A stretch of DNA of 33,539 bases from positions 6,096 through 39,634 of the forward strand of contig PBWI01000021.1 in the NCBI GenBank assembly GCA_002728195.1, given 5' to 3'. This document shows, one piece after another, positions 24,933-33,175 of this stretch. The stretch comes from Chloroflexota bacterium (GTDB lineage Bacteria > Chloroflexota > Dehalococcoidia > Lucifugimonadales > UBA826). A model generated the notes under the pieces. It saw nothing but the letters and a program-made list of their open reading frames with translations, made no database searches and was not told the DNA's origin. Positions within the stretch are counted from its first letter, which is position 1. Every line of letters starts with the position of its first letter. The position numbers and the translations under genes were made by a program.

Positions 24933-25979
24933 TTATAAAAGTTTTTCGTTTACCTTGACCCCAAATCCAGGATCCTCTGTTGGGGCAATATAACCGTCTG
25001 CAGCTACAGGTTCCCCTACCCAAATTTCGTCTCTGTTTCCATCTTTTGTACCAGGAAGTACCTCCGCCAAGTTATCACAATCCGAAGATACAATGAGGTG
25101 GAGACCCCAGACTTCTCCCCCTCTATGAGGGGCCACTGGTATCCCAAGTGAATGACCCATTTCCACTATTCGAATACCGGATGTTATACCCCCACACCAA
25201 GTGATGTCAGGTTGCCATAGACCTAAAGCTGAAGTTCTGGCGATTTCTTGATAGCCGTATTCAGTGAATTCGTGTTCGCCACCCGCAATTAATATTGGGG
25301 CTACTAACTCTCTTAGTTGAGACTGAGCATCAAGTGCGTCAGGGTTAACGACATCTTCAAACCAGTAAATATTAAAATTCTTTAAAGATTCCGACATCTC
25401 TAGGGTAGTTTCGAAACTCCACGACATGTAGGTGTCAATCATTAACAAGGCTTCTTGACCCAGTATATCTCTGGCATGACTGGCAGTAGAAACAGCTGTG
25501 TCAACATCTTTTTCGGATGTCCACCTATGTGGGAATTTATGGGCTGTAAAGCCCAATTCTGAATACCATTCAACATCTGTACCGGTTGCGTAAGATCTAA
25601 CAGAGTCTTTGTTTCGGGTTCCTATCAATGCATAAACAGGAGAGTTTTCAGCTTTTCCAAGAAGGTCCCACAGCGCAAGGTCCACTCCACTTAAGGCCAT
25701 TACTGCAATGCCTTTTCTTCCGTATGGGAGAGAAGCAGAATATAGCATGTCCCAAGTTTTTTTAATGTCTTCCGTATCGTTAATTTCTTTTCCTAAAAGT
25801 AGTTCCCGGAAGTGTTTGTTTACGACCTCAACTGATGCGACTCCACCGCCCCCATATCCGAGACCAACAATACCTTGGTCGGTTTCTACTCGAACAACTA
25901 TTTGCCAAAAGTGAGTACGCCAAGAAGGCACGACGTTTTTATAATTAGGATATATCGCCTTCACATCAGTAATTTTCAT
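24933..25979 (-). CDS. Enolase superfamily sugar-acid dehydratase, L-rhamnonate dehydratase-like
   Basis: A 348-residue enolase-superfamily protein with a complete dehydratase site. AHKFPHRW (K148) is on strand 2, metal ligands are D182 (LMIDTYMSW), E208 (YWFEDVVNPD) and E235 (GGEHEFTEYG), and the acid-base dyad is D258 (WQPDITWCGG) with H285 (VAPHRGG). The D-x-x-M-S-W, FED..NPD and GEHE signatures are those of the rhamnonate dehydratase branch. It is expected to convert an aldonate to a 2-keto-3-deoxy sugar acid. It is ~50 residues shorter than E. coli RhmD. Its 5' end faces the crotonase gene across 99 bp; its 3' end meets the UxuA-like gene. Confidence 0.87.
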   Translation of the reverse strand: MKITDVKAIYPNYKNVVPSWRTHFWQIVVRVETDQGIVGLGYGGGGVASVEVVNKHFRELLLGKEINDTEDIKKTWDMLYSASLPYGRKGIAVMALSGVDLALWDLLGKAENSPVYALIGTRNKDSVRSYATGTDVEWYSELGFTAHKFPHRWTSEKDVDTAVSTASHARDILGQEALLMIDTYMSWSFETTLEMSESLKNFNIYWFEDVVNPDALDAQSQLRELVAPILIAGGEHEFTEYGYQEIARTSALGLWQPDITWCGGITSGIRIVEMGHSLGIPVAPHRGGEVWGLHLIVSSDCDNLAEVLPGTKDGNRDEIWVGEPVAADGYIAPTEDPGFGVKVNEKLL

Positions 25980-26078
25980 GATTTTTTCCTAAATTTTTGT
26001 TCAGTACAGTTTTTATGTTGTTAGCTATCTAGAGCTATGATAACTTGACGGCAGGTAAACATTAAGAGGGGATTTCGT

Positions 26079-26870
26079 ATGGGATATGAATCTATATTAG
26101 TGGAACAAATGGGCAGGGTGGGGATTATAACTTTGAATAGGCCTGATTTTTTAAATGCTTTCAATGATGATCTTAATAGGGAGCTGAGGCTGCAAATTAG
26201 AGATTTTAACAATGATGATACAGTGGGATCCATAGTTATTACCGGGGCGGGTAGGGCTTTTTCAGCTGGTGCAGACGTCAGCAATTTCGAAGCGACCGCC
26301 CGAGGCGAATCAAGAAAAGCGGATGGTGAGACTGCCGCTTTTCCAAAATGGCCTATATTCATGAAAGAATCAAAACCTACTGTTTGTGCTATCAATGGAT
26401 ATGCTATAGGGATGGGGATAACTCTTCCTCTAGGGTGTGACATTAGATTAATGTCAGAAAGTGCCAAACTTTCCTTTCGATTTGCATACATAGGGCTTAC
26501 CCCCGAATTTGGTAGTACCACCCTTTTAAGTCAGACTGTCGGTATGTCCAAGGCCATGGAATTTATGCTAACAGGTAGATTCATTGAAGCAGATGAAGCC
26601 TTGGAGTCTGGACTAGTAAACCATGTATTTCCAGACGATCAACTATTGGACAAAGCTATTGAGCTGGCCGCTGCGATCGCTTTTAACCCCAAATGGCAAT
26701 TAAGTCAGATTAAACGGATGATGATAGAGCATCAACATAACGACGATATAGATCAAGTTATGGATATTGAGAGCAGATTTTTCAGTCAATCACAGCAAAC
26801 TGCAGCTCATAAGGAGTTTCTTACCTCATTTAGAGAAAAGAGGACCCCTGATTATCACAATTTATCATGA
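26079..26870 (+). CDS. Enoyl-CoA hydratase/isomerase family protein
   Basis: A 263-residue crotonase-fold enzyme of normal family length. The oxyanion hole is formed by FSAGAD (61-66) and NGYAIGMG (106-113). One catalytic acid is retained in LTPEFGS (E143), whereas the other position is Ala/Tyr (FAYIGL). Single-Glu members often isomerise or hydrate longer or aromatic acyl-CoAs. The tail ends in the usual FREKRTPDY. A GAGGGG ribosome site precedes the ATG. The class I amidotransferase-type hydrolase follows 12 bp downstream. Only about a quarter resembles the other crotonase at 14236-15099 by eye, so they are not recent duplicates. Confidence 0.88.
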   Translation: MGYESILVEQMGRVGIITLNRPDFLNAFNDDLNRELRLQIRDFNNDDTVGSIVITGAGRAFSAGADVSNFEATARGESRKADGETAAFPKWPIFMKESKPTVCAINGYAIGMGITLPLGCDIRLMSESAKLSFRFAYIGLTPEFGSTTLLSQTVGMSKAMEFMLTGRFIEADEALESGLVNHVFPDDQLLDKAIELAAAIAFNPKWQLSQIKRMMIEHQHNDDIDQVMDIESRFFSQSQQTAAHKEFLTSFREKRTPDYHNLS

Positions 26871-26882
26871 AGGATTCTTTAG

Positions 26883-27590
26883 ATGGCAGAATATAACACC
26901 CCAACCATAGGTCTTACATGTTCAGATTACGAAAGATCTGTACCTTATTCCGCCATGTTAGAAAAATTTGGAGCCTCGGTGAAGCTCATCACCCCATCGA
27001 ATTTTAACGGAGTGCCTGAAATAATCGACAATATTGACGGACTCATGTTAGCTGGGGGTGCTGACGTACACCCGAAACATTATTCTCAAGATGCTGATCC
27101 GAATTCTGGTTCATGGTATAACGAGGATTTGGATGAATTGGAATTACCTATATTGGAATCTGCTCTTAAGGCGGATTTGCCAATATTGGCAATATGCAGG
27201 GGGATGCAAGTACTAAATGTTTCAATGGGTGGATCATTAATTCAAAATATTGACGGCCACAATAGTGAAGAGATAGATGGAAAAGAACGACTTTCCAGTT
27301 ATCACAGAATTTTTCTTTCTCCCGGGTGTAAATTATCTGCAACTGTAGGGTCTGGAGGCTTTGTTCGGGTAAATCATCGCCACCATCAGGGAATAGGTGA
27401 AGCTCAAAAATCTGATAATCTCATGGCATCTGCTTGGTCAATGGAAGATGGGATAATTGAAGGACTTGAAAGTCCAAATCATAATTGGGTTCTGGGCGTG
27501 CAATTTCATCCAGAAAGGAGAGGGGAAATACCTCCGCATTTCGATAAATTGTTTGAAACTCTAGTTTTCAAAGCCTCATCCACAACATAA
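26883..27590 (+). CDS. Gamma-glutamyl-gamma-aminobutyrate hydrolase-like (peptidase C26) protein
   Basis: A 235-residue class I glutamine-amidotransferase-fold hydrolase. The catalytic Cys lies in AICRGMQ (C105), the His in GVQFHPE (H209) with Glu two residues on (E211). MLAGGADVHPKHY (55-67) and VNHRHHQG (163-170) are typical of the PuuD branch, which cleaves gamma-glutamyl-GABA in putrescine degradation. No other puu genes are present, so another gamma-glutamyl amide is possible. A weak AAGGA lies before the ATG at a long spacing. It probably shares a transcript with the upstream crotonase and ends just before the gyrA promoter region. Confidence 0.87.
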   Translation: MAEYNTPTIGLTCSDYERSVPYSAMLEKFGASVKLITPSNFNGVPEIIDNIDGLMLAGGADVHPKHYSQDADPNSGSWYNEDLDELELPILESALKADLPILAICRGMQVLNVSMGGSLIQNIDGHNSEEIDGKERLSSYHRIFLSPGCKLSATVGSGGFVRVNHRHHQGIGEAQKSDNLMASAWSMEDGIIEGLESPNHNWVLGVQFHPERRGEIPPHFDKLFETLVFKASSTT

Positions 27591-27598
27591 AGGGGTTT

Positions 27599-27643
27599 AA
27601 TAGTCACAAAACCACTACTTTTTGTGCTATAATTGTGACTATT
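27599..27643. promoter_or_regulatory. gyrA promoter region with repeated TTGTGnCTAT half-sites
   Basis: AATAGTCACAA (27599-27609) and TTGTGACTATT (27633-27643) form a perfect 11-bp inverted repeat around a consensus -10 TATAAT (27628-27633). A third, direct copy lacking one base, TTGTGCTAT (27622-27630), lies between them, one helical turn from the right arm. CACAAAA (27605-27611) can instead pair with TTTTGTG (27620-27626), so two mutually exclusive pairings exist. No good -35 is visible. The pattern suggests an operator for a repressor or activator of gyrA. Confidence 0.55.
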
Positions 27644-27675
27644 GGAAATTAGGATACTTTCCTTGTATCCTTTCC
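27644..27675 (+). promoter_or_regulatory. Hairpin in the gyrA leader
   Basis: AGGATAC (27651-27657) pairs perfectly with GTATCCT (27665-27671) over a seven-base loop. The stem is extended by GGAA (27644-27647) with TTCC (27672-27675), leaving a three-base bulge. It lies just downstream of the predicted transcription start and ~70 bases before the gyrA ATG. No T run follows, so it is more likely an mRNA 5' stabiliser or regulatory element than a terminator. Confidence 0.45.
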
Positions 27676-27742
27676 GTTTTGCAGGGACCGAAACCCAGTT
27701 ATATAGCTGTCGATGTAACTCTTTTGATTGGAGTAAAAAATT

Positions 27743-30274
27743 ATGACATCTAGTAAGTCTGAATTTGGATTTATAAAAACCACCTCAATAGTTGAAGAGA
27801 TGAGAAGTTCTTATCTCGATTATGCAATGAGTGTGATTGTCTCACGGGCATTGCCTGACGCAAGGGATGGTTTGAAGCCTGTCCAACGACGCATTTTATA
27901 TGCAATGCAAGACTTAGGGATGAGACCTGGATCAGGCTATAAGAAAAGCGCCAGACTAGTGGGAGAAGTTTTAGGAAAATGGCATCCTCATGGTGATCTG
28001 GCCGTATATGAAGCTATGGTTAGATTGGCTCAGGATTTCACTGTCAGGATGCCTTTAGTTGATGGGCAAGGTAACTTTGGCAGCATTGATAATGATCCTC
28101 CTGCTGCGATGCGATACACAGAGGCTCGATTGAGCCCTGTATCTGAAGCGATGCTAGCGAACCTTGATCAGGAAACAGTTGACTGGTCATTAAATTTTGA
28201 CGATACCTTAAGAGAACCAGTTGTTTTGCCGGCTAGATTGCCAAATTTATTAGTCAATGGTGCTTCTGGTATCGCGGTAGGTATGGCTACCAATATTCCC
28301 CCTCACAACCTGCGAGAGGTTTGTAATGCAGTTAACGCTTTAATTGATAACCCTGATGCCACATCAGAAGATCTTATGAAATATGTAAGAGCACCTGATT
28401 TCCCCACAGGGGGCACCATAATGGGGACCAGTGGTGCAAGGGAAGCCTACACTACTGGGAAAGGTCAAATCGTTGTTAGGGCTGTGGCGGAAGTTGAAGA
28501 GATGCCGAGGAATGCCAGTAGGATGCAAATAGTGGTGACTGAGCTTCCTTATCAAGTTAATAAGGCCGCGCTAGTAGAAAAAATAGCAACGTTAGCGAAA
28601 AATCGTAGGATTGAAGGTGTTTCTGAGGTAAGGGATGAATCTGATCGAGACGGCATGCGTATTGTCATAGAGCTCAGAGGTGGAGTGCAGCCGCAGGTAG
28701 TGCTGAATAATTTGTACAAACAAACGCCCCTTCAATCTTCATTCTCCGCTAATATGCTAGCTCTTATTGACGACATACCTAGGGTCATAACTCTCAAAAT
28801 AGCATTACAGCAATACATAAAGTTCAGGCAACAGGTAGTTAGAAGAAGATCTGAATTTGAGTTAAAAAAGGCAGAAGAAAGAGCGCATATTTTAGCCGGG
28901 CTTCGGATTGCCATAAGTAATCTCGATGAAGTCATTAAACTCATTCGGAATTCCCAAGATGTAGAGAATGCCAGAACCGAATTAATGTCAACTTTTGATT
29001 TAGATCAACCTCAGGCGCAAGCCATTTTGGATATGCAATTGAGACGTTTGGCTGCTCTGGAGAGAGAAAAGCTAGAACAGGAATATCAAGAACTTCAGGA
29101 GACCATTAAAGGGCTTCAAGAGTTACTTGGTGATGAAAGCAAGATACTGGATGTTGTTAAAGAGGAAACTGAGGAAGTTAAAAGTAAATATGGTGATAAA
29201 CGAAGGACCACCATCAGTCATGATGCATATGATCTCAGCCGTGAGGAATTAGAGGCTCATGAACAAATCGTAATTACTTTAAGCCAGGGTGGATACTTAA
29301 AACGTATTCAATCGAATACCTTCAGGCGTCAGCACAGGGGTGGTAGGGGTGTTTCAGGAATGAATACACGAGATGATGATCCGGTTAAAGAATTAATGGT
29401 TGTGGATAGTCATGATAAGTTAATGTTCTTTACCAATAAGGGGCGTGTTCTGTCCAAAATAGGTTATGAATTAAGGGCCGACCAAAGTAGAAACACCAGA
29501 GGTGTGCCGGTAGCCAACATAATAAATGTTTGGGACACAGAAAGCATAAGTGCCTTGATAAGTGTTGGTAAAAAACAGTACGAAGAATTTGAATATTTAG
29601 TACTGGGGACCAAGCAAGGTAGAGTAAAGCGGATCAATTTGGATGATGTAGAACATATTCGCCCGTCAGGTTTAATAATTATGAACCTAAAAGGTGAAGA
29701 TGAACTTGTTTCTGTCAAGTTGGCTAAGTCGGGGGATGACATCATTTTCATATCTGAGCAAGGTATGGGAATAAGATTCTCTGTAGATGATTTGCCGGTC
29801 CGCCGTAGGACTGCTGGAGGTGTGAAGGGAATGTCACTGAGAACCGGGGATAGGGTGGTTTCTATGGATGTTGGAAATGATGAAAGCAAGTTATTGGTGG
29901 TGAGTAAATTAGGGAGAGGTAAAGTAAATCCTCTTAGCGAATATAGACGTCAAGGACGTGGTGGCTTGGGACTGCGTGCATTTAAATTAACGAAAAATAC
30001 AGGGCTAATAGCAGACGCTCAAATAGTGGATGAAACTAACGAAGTATATTTGGTTTCAGAGAATGCTCAGGTTATGAGAACAGATTTGAGTGAAATAAGA
30101 AGTCTGACAGGACGGATAACTCAAGGCGTAACTATATTTAAACCTAGAGACGGTGACTCGGTATCGTCAATTGCCTGTGTGGGCGACTTTGAAATAGAAG
30201 ACGAGGAAGAGAGTTCAAAAGATACTAAGTCGAAACCATCCAAAAATGGTAAGAAACCAAAATCCAAGAAGTAA
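27743..30274 (+). CDS. gyrA: DNA gyrase subunit A
   Basis: GyrA is the DNA breakage-reunion subunit that introduces negative supercoils with GyrB. The 843-residue protein has the N-terminal [25 protein letters not shown], catalytic Tyr125 ([10 protein letters not shown]), a coiled-coil and C-gate region (~360-480) and a C-terminal beta-pinwheel. The pinwheel carries the GyrA-box-like QHRGGRG, which identifies gyrase rather than topoisomerase IV. The quinolone-pocket loop reads [10 protein letters not shown], with Leu86 where most susceptible enzymes have Ser and Glu90 where many have Asp. A Lys-rich tail ([15 protein letters not shown]) follows the pinwheel. GGAG lies nine bases before the ATG. 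The ~100-base leader has repeats and a hairpin. gyrB is not in the window. Confidence 0.96.
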   Translation: MTSSKSEFGFIKTTSIVEEMRSSYLDYAMSVIVSRALPDARDGLKPVQRRILYAMQDLGMRPGSGYKKSARLVGEVLGKWHPHGDLAVYEAMVRLAQDFTVRMPLVDGQGNFGSIDNDPPAAMRYTEARLSPVSEAMLANLDQETVDWSLNFDDTLREPVVLPARLPNLLVNGASGIAVGMATNIPPHNLREVCNAVNALIDNPDATSEDLMKYVRAPDFPTGGTIMGTSGAREAYTTGKGQIVVRAVAEVEEMPRNASRMQIVVTELPYQVNKAALVEKIATLAKNRRIEGVSEVRDESDRDGMRIVIELRGGVQPQVVLNNLYKQTPLQSSFSANMLALIDDIPRVITLKIALQQYIKFRQQVVRRRSEFELKKAEERAHILAGLRIAISNLDEVIKLIRNSQDVENARTELMSTFDLDQPQAQAILDMQLRRLAALEREKLEQEYQELQETIKGLQELLGDESKILDVVKEETEEVKSKYGDKRRTTISHDAYDLSREELEAHEQIVITLSQGGYLKRIQSNTFRRQHRGGRGVSGMNTRDDDPVKELMVVDSHDKLMFFTNKGRVLSKIGYELRADQSRNTRGVPVANIINVWDTESISALISVGKKQYEEFEYLVLGTKQGRVKRINLDDVEHIRPSGLIIMNLKGEDELVSVKLAKSGDDIIFISEQGMGIRFSVDDLPVRRRTAGGVKGMSLRTGDRVVSMDVGNDESKLLVVSKLGRGKVNPLSEYRRQGRGGLGLRAFKLTKNTGLIADAQIVDETNEVYLVSENAQVMRTDLSEIRSLTGRITQGVTIFKPRDGDSVSSIACVGDFEIEDEEESSKDTKSKPSKNGKKPKSKK

Positions 30275-30346
30275 TATTGCTGCCTAGAGGGTCTCGGTTG
30301 AATTATTTAAATTTGACCCCCTGACAGTGTGTTGGTCGGTTAACGG

Positions 30347-31261
30347 TTAGAACACTGCGATGGGATTTGCAGGAGATCCTGTTCCACCTTGTACGTATAG
30401 AGGGTTTATGGTCAACATGAATTCATAAGTCTCTTCTTCTGCACATGCTTCTGAAACCGGTTCCAAAAAAGCGTTGTCTACCAAGGCGACGCCGTATGCA
30501 AAAATAACCCCATGTACCGTCCAGGGAACCTCATATTCGTTGGGCGAGGCATCCATCATGTCCCAACCCAGTATTGAAATATCATTGTTTTTGACGAATG
30601 GTAAGCATGATGCATGCAGTCCTGGTCTTCCCTCTGGAGTGCCCCATCTACCATCATTATCTGAGGCATACTTATCACGTCCACTGTATACAAAAACTGC
30701 ATCGCCTGGCCGGATTTCAATTCCCTGCTCTTTCGCTATATCTTCCAATTCCCAACCATGTACAGGCTCTTCCAAGGTCACGTATGGTTTCCTTCTATGT
30801 TTGGGGACATCTAGAAGTATGCCTCGAGTTAAAATACCCTCTTTCCACTCATCTACTGTCCCAAAATTTGCACCGCCGAATTTGATCACGTCATCGTGGG
30901 TTTTACCTTCCCACATTCCATCTTTGTTCCACACATGGCATAAGGCGTCTATGTGAGTGGTGGCGGTCCCATGGTAGAAAACACCGTAATAATCCATGGC
31001 TGCACCACCGTTAAAAGGTCTTTCTTCTTTGTGCATGTAATGCTGGGCAGGTCTTGGATTGTCGCCCGCAGGGGTAACTGGTAAAGGTCGGCTAAGTGAT
31101 ACCGACCTGCCATTTCTAACAAGCGATATTGCCTCAAGTCGTTTTTCCCTAGTTATTAAATTTATGGCCCCGGCAGAACTTTTATCACCCCACCTACCCC
31201 AATTAGTATCTTTAAGATAGGAATCTACCTCTGACTTTGACGGTATATTTCTGCCGGACAT
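30347..31261 (-). CDS. Cyclase-family metal-dependent hydrolase (kynurenine formamidase-like fold)
   Basis: A 304-residue member of the cyclase family (Pfam Cyclase). The metal motif reads HGTATTHIDALCH (97-109), matching the H-x-G-T-H-x-D-x-P-x-H pattern of bacterial kynurenine formamidase with a small insertion. Downstream are the conserved PGDAVFVYSGR and a late HG (VPWTVHG). It is ~90 residues longer than KynB, like the larger cyclases seen in organic-acid degradation clusters, so a lactone or amide hydrolase is likely but the substrate is unknown. AAGGAG lies ten bases before the ATG. It follows the GarR-like reductase by 43 bp on the same strand and converges with gyrA. Confidence 0.82.
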   Translation of the reverse strand: MSGRNIPSKSEVDSYLKDTNWGRWGDKSSAGAINLITREKRLEAISLVRNGRSVSLSRPLPVTPAGDNPRPAQHYMHKEERPFNGGAAMDYYGVFYHGTATTHIDALCHVWNKDGMWEGKTHDDVIKFGGANFGTVDEWKEGILTRGILLDVPKHRRKPYVTLEEPVHGWELEDIAKEQGIEIRPGDAVFVYSGRDKYASDNDGRWGTPEGRPGLHASCLPFVKNNDISILGWDMMDASPNEYEVPWTVHGVIFAYGVALVDNAFLEPVSEACAEEETYEFMLTINPLYVQGGTGSPANPIAVF

Positions 31262-31304
31262 CCTAATATGGCTCCTTCTGAGAATTTGGAAGTATGAAAA
31301 TTTA

Positions 31305-32198
31305 TTAATCTGCTATGGTTACACCCGCAATATCCTCCATAAAATTAGCGATGGCTGAATGGTCAGCGTTTCCTTTTCCGTCGTTTATTAAAGATCCTAA
31401 AATCTGCTGCACCATTCCTGTTACCATTAACGGTACACCCACATCTTTTCCAGTCAATATTGCATTATGAAGGTCTTTTTGATGAAGAACTATTCGAAAA
31501 CCTGGGTCGAAATTTCCCTCTAACATCATTGGGCCTTTAGTGTTCATAACTGTACTACCCGCAAGACCTCCCTTTATAGCTTCAAATACAACCTTTGGAT
31601 CTATTCCAGATTTTTTAGCAAGAACTAGAGCTTCTCCCAAAGCAGCTATATTTCCGGCGACTATAATTTGGTTTGCGAGTTTTGTCGTGTTTCCTGCTCC
31701 ATGCCCTCCACATAGAACAATACTGCCTGACATTGCTGTAAGCATGTCATAGTTTTTGTCGAACACCTCTTTGTCTCCGCCTACCATAACGGCAAGTGTG
31801 CCTTCGATTGCACCAGTTTCTCCACCACTCACAGGAGCATCCAAAAAATTCACCCCTGCAGCATTGCATGATTCTCCTATCTTTTTTGAAGATGCAGGAG
31901 CGATGGAACTCATGTCTATTACTGTATCTCCTTCTGATGCGCCTTCTAACACACCACCCGGACCCAGGATAGCAGCTTCAGACTGAGGAGAGTCTGGCAC
32001 CATAGTTATAACTATGGAATTTTTTGACGCGACTTCCGCTGCAGATGAAGCCGGTGTCGCACCTTCGGTTGCCATTTCCTCAACTGCTTCAGCAACTATG
32101 TCGTAGACCGTTACCGCATAATCTGCTTTCATCAAATTTCTTACCATGGGTCTTCCCATTATTCCTAATCCAACAAAACCTATTTCACCTCGTGCCAT
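31305..32198 (-). CDS. 3-hydroxyisobutyrate / tartronate-semialdehyde reductase family dehydrogenase (GarR-like)
   Basis: A 297-residue beta-hydroxyacid dehydrogenase. The Rossmann loop is GLGIMGRPM (10-18), the substrate motif [11 protein letters not shown] (120-130) and the catalytic Lys K173 (GNTTKLANQ). [13 protein letters not shown] resembles tartronate-semialdehyde reductase (GarR/GlxR), which makes D-glycerate, but 3-hydroxyisobutyrate or related acids are also possible. Length matches the family. GGAG lies eight bases before the ATG, and a good sigma-70-type promoter lies ~95 bases upstream on this strand. It is the first gene of a unit with the cyclase. It is divergent from the RraA-like aldolase, whose relatives produce pyruvate, which fits shared hydroxy-acid metabolism. 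Confidence 0.9.
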   Translation of the reverse strand: MARGEIGFVGLGIMGRPMVRNLMKADYAVTVYDIVAEAVEEMATEGATPASSAAEVASKNSIVITMVPDSPQSEAAILGPGGVLEGASEGDTVIDMSSIAPASSKKIGESCNAAGVNFLDAPVSGGETGAIEGTLAVMVGGDKEVFDKNYDMLTAMSGSIVLCGGHGAGNTTKLANQIIVAGNIAALGEALVLAKKSGIDPKVVFEAIKGGLAGSTVMNTKGPMMLEGNFDPGFRIVLHQKDLHNAILTGKDVGVPLMVTGMVQQILGSLINDGKGNADHSAIANFMEDIAGVTIAD

Positions 32199-32291
32199 TT
32201 TTATGTCTCCTTATCTACGTTTTGATATACAAAAACAGAATTGAAATTAGCTTTTTCTAACCTGAGTTCGATCTGGTTTGAACACAACCCA

Positions 32292-32319
32292 ATTATAGAC
32301 TTAGATGTCACTCGGTCAA
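32292..32319 (-). promoter_or_regulatory. Sigma-70-type promoter for the GarR-like / cyclase operon
   Basis: On the minus strand TTGACC (32319-32314) is followed, after exactly 16 bases, by a perfect TATAAT (32297-32292). The predicted start near 32285 gives a leader of ~87 bases before the GarR-like ATG. This is the best -35/-10 pair I found in the window. Confidence 0.7.
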
Positions 32320-32458
32320 CATCGGAGGTTGAATGGGATAGAGATGTAGATTTAAGTGGTTTTTTTAATTAACTAATGTCCATGCTTGTCTGTTATTATT
32401 CGCCTGTGTTTTCACCTTTGATAAATGAGCAATGAATAGCAACAATGGGAGTTGAAAA

Positions 32459-33151
32459 GTGTCTGAACTAACCCAAAGCGAATTTGATTCTGTCGCCAAT
32501 ATGCAAACCTGTGCAGTTTCCAATGCTATTGAGAGTTTTAATATCCGATCCAAAACAGAAGGATTCATGACTCCAAACATAAAAAGCATGTTCCCTGATA
32601 TGGGTACTATGGCCGGATTCGCTGTGACAGCAGTAATAAAAGCATCGACACCTGCTTCGGAGAATATGAATTATTCCAGAGTACAAATGGTTGATGAGGT
32701 GCTGAAAATTCCTGGCCCTAGAATAATGGTAATGAAAGATTTAGATCATCCAAACGTTATCGGATCATTTTGGGGTGAGGTCCAAAGTGCAATATTCAGT
32801 TCATTAGATTGTGTGGGTGTTGTTACTGATGGAGGGGTGAGGGATTTAGATGAAATGCAGGAATGGGGTTTCAATGCGTTTGCAACGACAGCTTTGGTTT
32901 CAAGAGCCAATGTACATCTGGTTGAAGCAAATATACCTGTTACCGTCGGTGGAGTTACTGTAAACCCTGGGGATCTTCTACTTGGAGATAAACATGGTGT
33001 AATTAGTATCCCTAAAGATATTGTGAAAGATTTACCTACAGCCATCGCTAAGGTGGAGGAAGGTGAAAAAGAAATTATAGATGTTTGCAAAGCGCAGGAT
33101 TTTTCACCAGAAAAACTAAAAGATATACTTCGCCAGAGATATGGTGGCTGA
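32459..33151 (+). CDS. RraA-like aldolase / 4-hydroxy-4-methyl-2-oxoglutarate aldolase family protein
   Basis: A 230-residue protein of the RraA/HMG-aldolase family. The core motif FSSLDCVGVVTDGGVRDLDE carries the family Arg128-Asp129, which binds metal and pyruvate enolate in the aldolases. GGVTVNPGDLLLGDKHGVISIP is the second family signature. Family members cleave 4-hydroxy-4-methyl-2-oxoglutarate or decarboxylate oxaloacetate, while E. coli RraA binds RNase E; an aldolase or decarboxylase role fits this neighbourhood better. The start is GTG 32459, supported by GGGAG (32447-32451) seven bases upstream. A D-2-hydroxyacid dehydrogenase gene begins 24 bp downstream, so the two are probably cotranscribed. 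Confidence 0.87.
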   Translation: MSELTQSEFDSVANMQTCAVSNAIESFNIRSKTEGFMTPNIKSMFPDMGTMAGFAVTAVIKASTPASENMNYSRVQMVDEVLKIPGPRIMVMKDLDHPNVIGSFWGEVQSAIFSSLDCVGVVTDGGVRDLDEMQEWGFNAFATTALVSRANVHLVEANIPVTVGGVTVNPGDLLLGDKHGVISIPKDIVKDLPTAIAKVEEGEKEIIDVCKAQDFSPEKLKDILRQRYGG

Positions 33152-33175
33152 GTAGATTAATGCAAGGAAAATAGA

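Noticed and set aside
26021-26521. A 166-codon minus-strand open frame
   Set aside because: It is antisense to the crotonase gene at 26079-26870, which has a ribosome site and family motifs. The shadow frame has no recognisable domain.
30285-30325. AGAGGGTC and GACCCCCT as a possible bidirectional terminator between gyrA and the cyclase gene
   Set aside because: The pairing has a mismatch, the intervening loop is over 20 bases, and no T run follows on either strand.
30474-30956. A 160-codon plus-strand open frame
   Set aside because: It is antisense to the cyclase-family gene, and its translation is a compositional mirror without domain character.
32255-32285. GTTCGATC and GTTTGAAC, suggestive of a tRNA T-loop
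   Set aside because: No acceptor, D or anticodon stems can be built around it on either strand. The region instead contains a clear promoter for the GarR-like gene.
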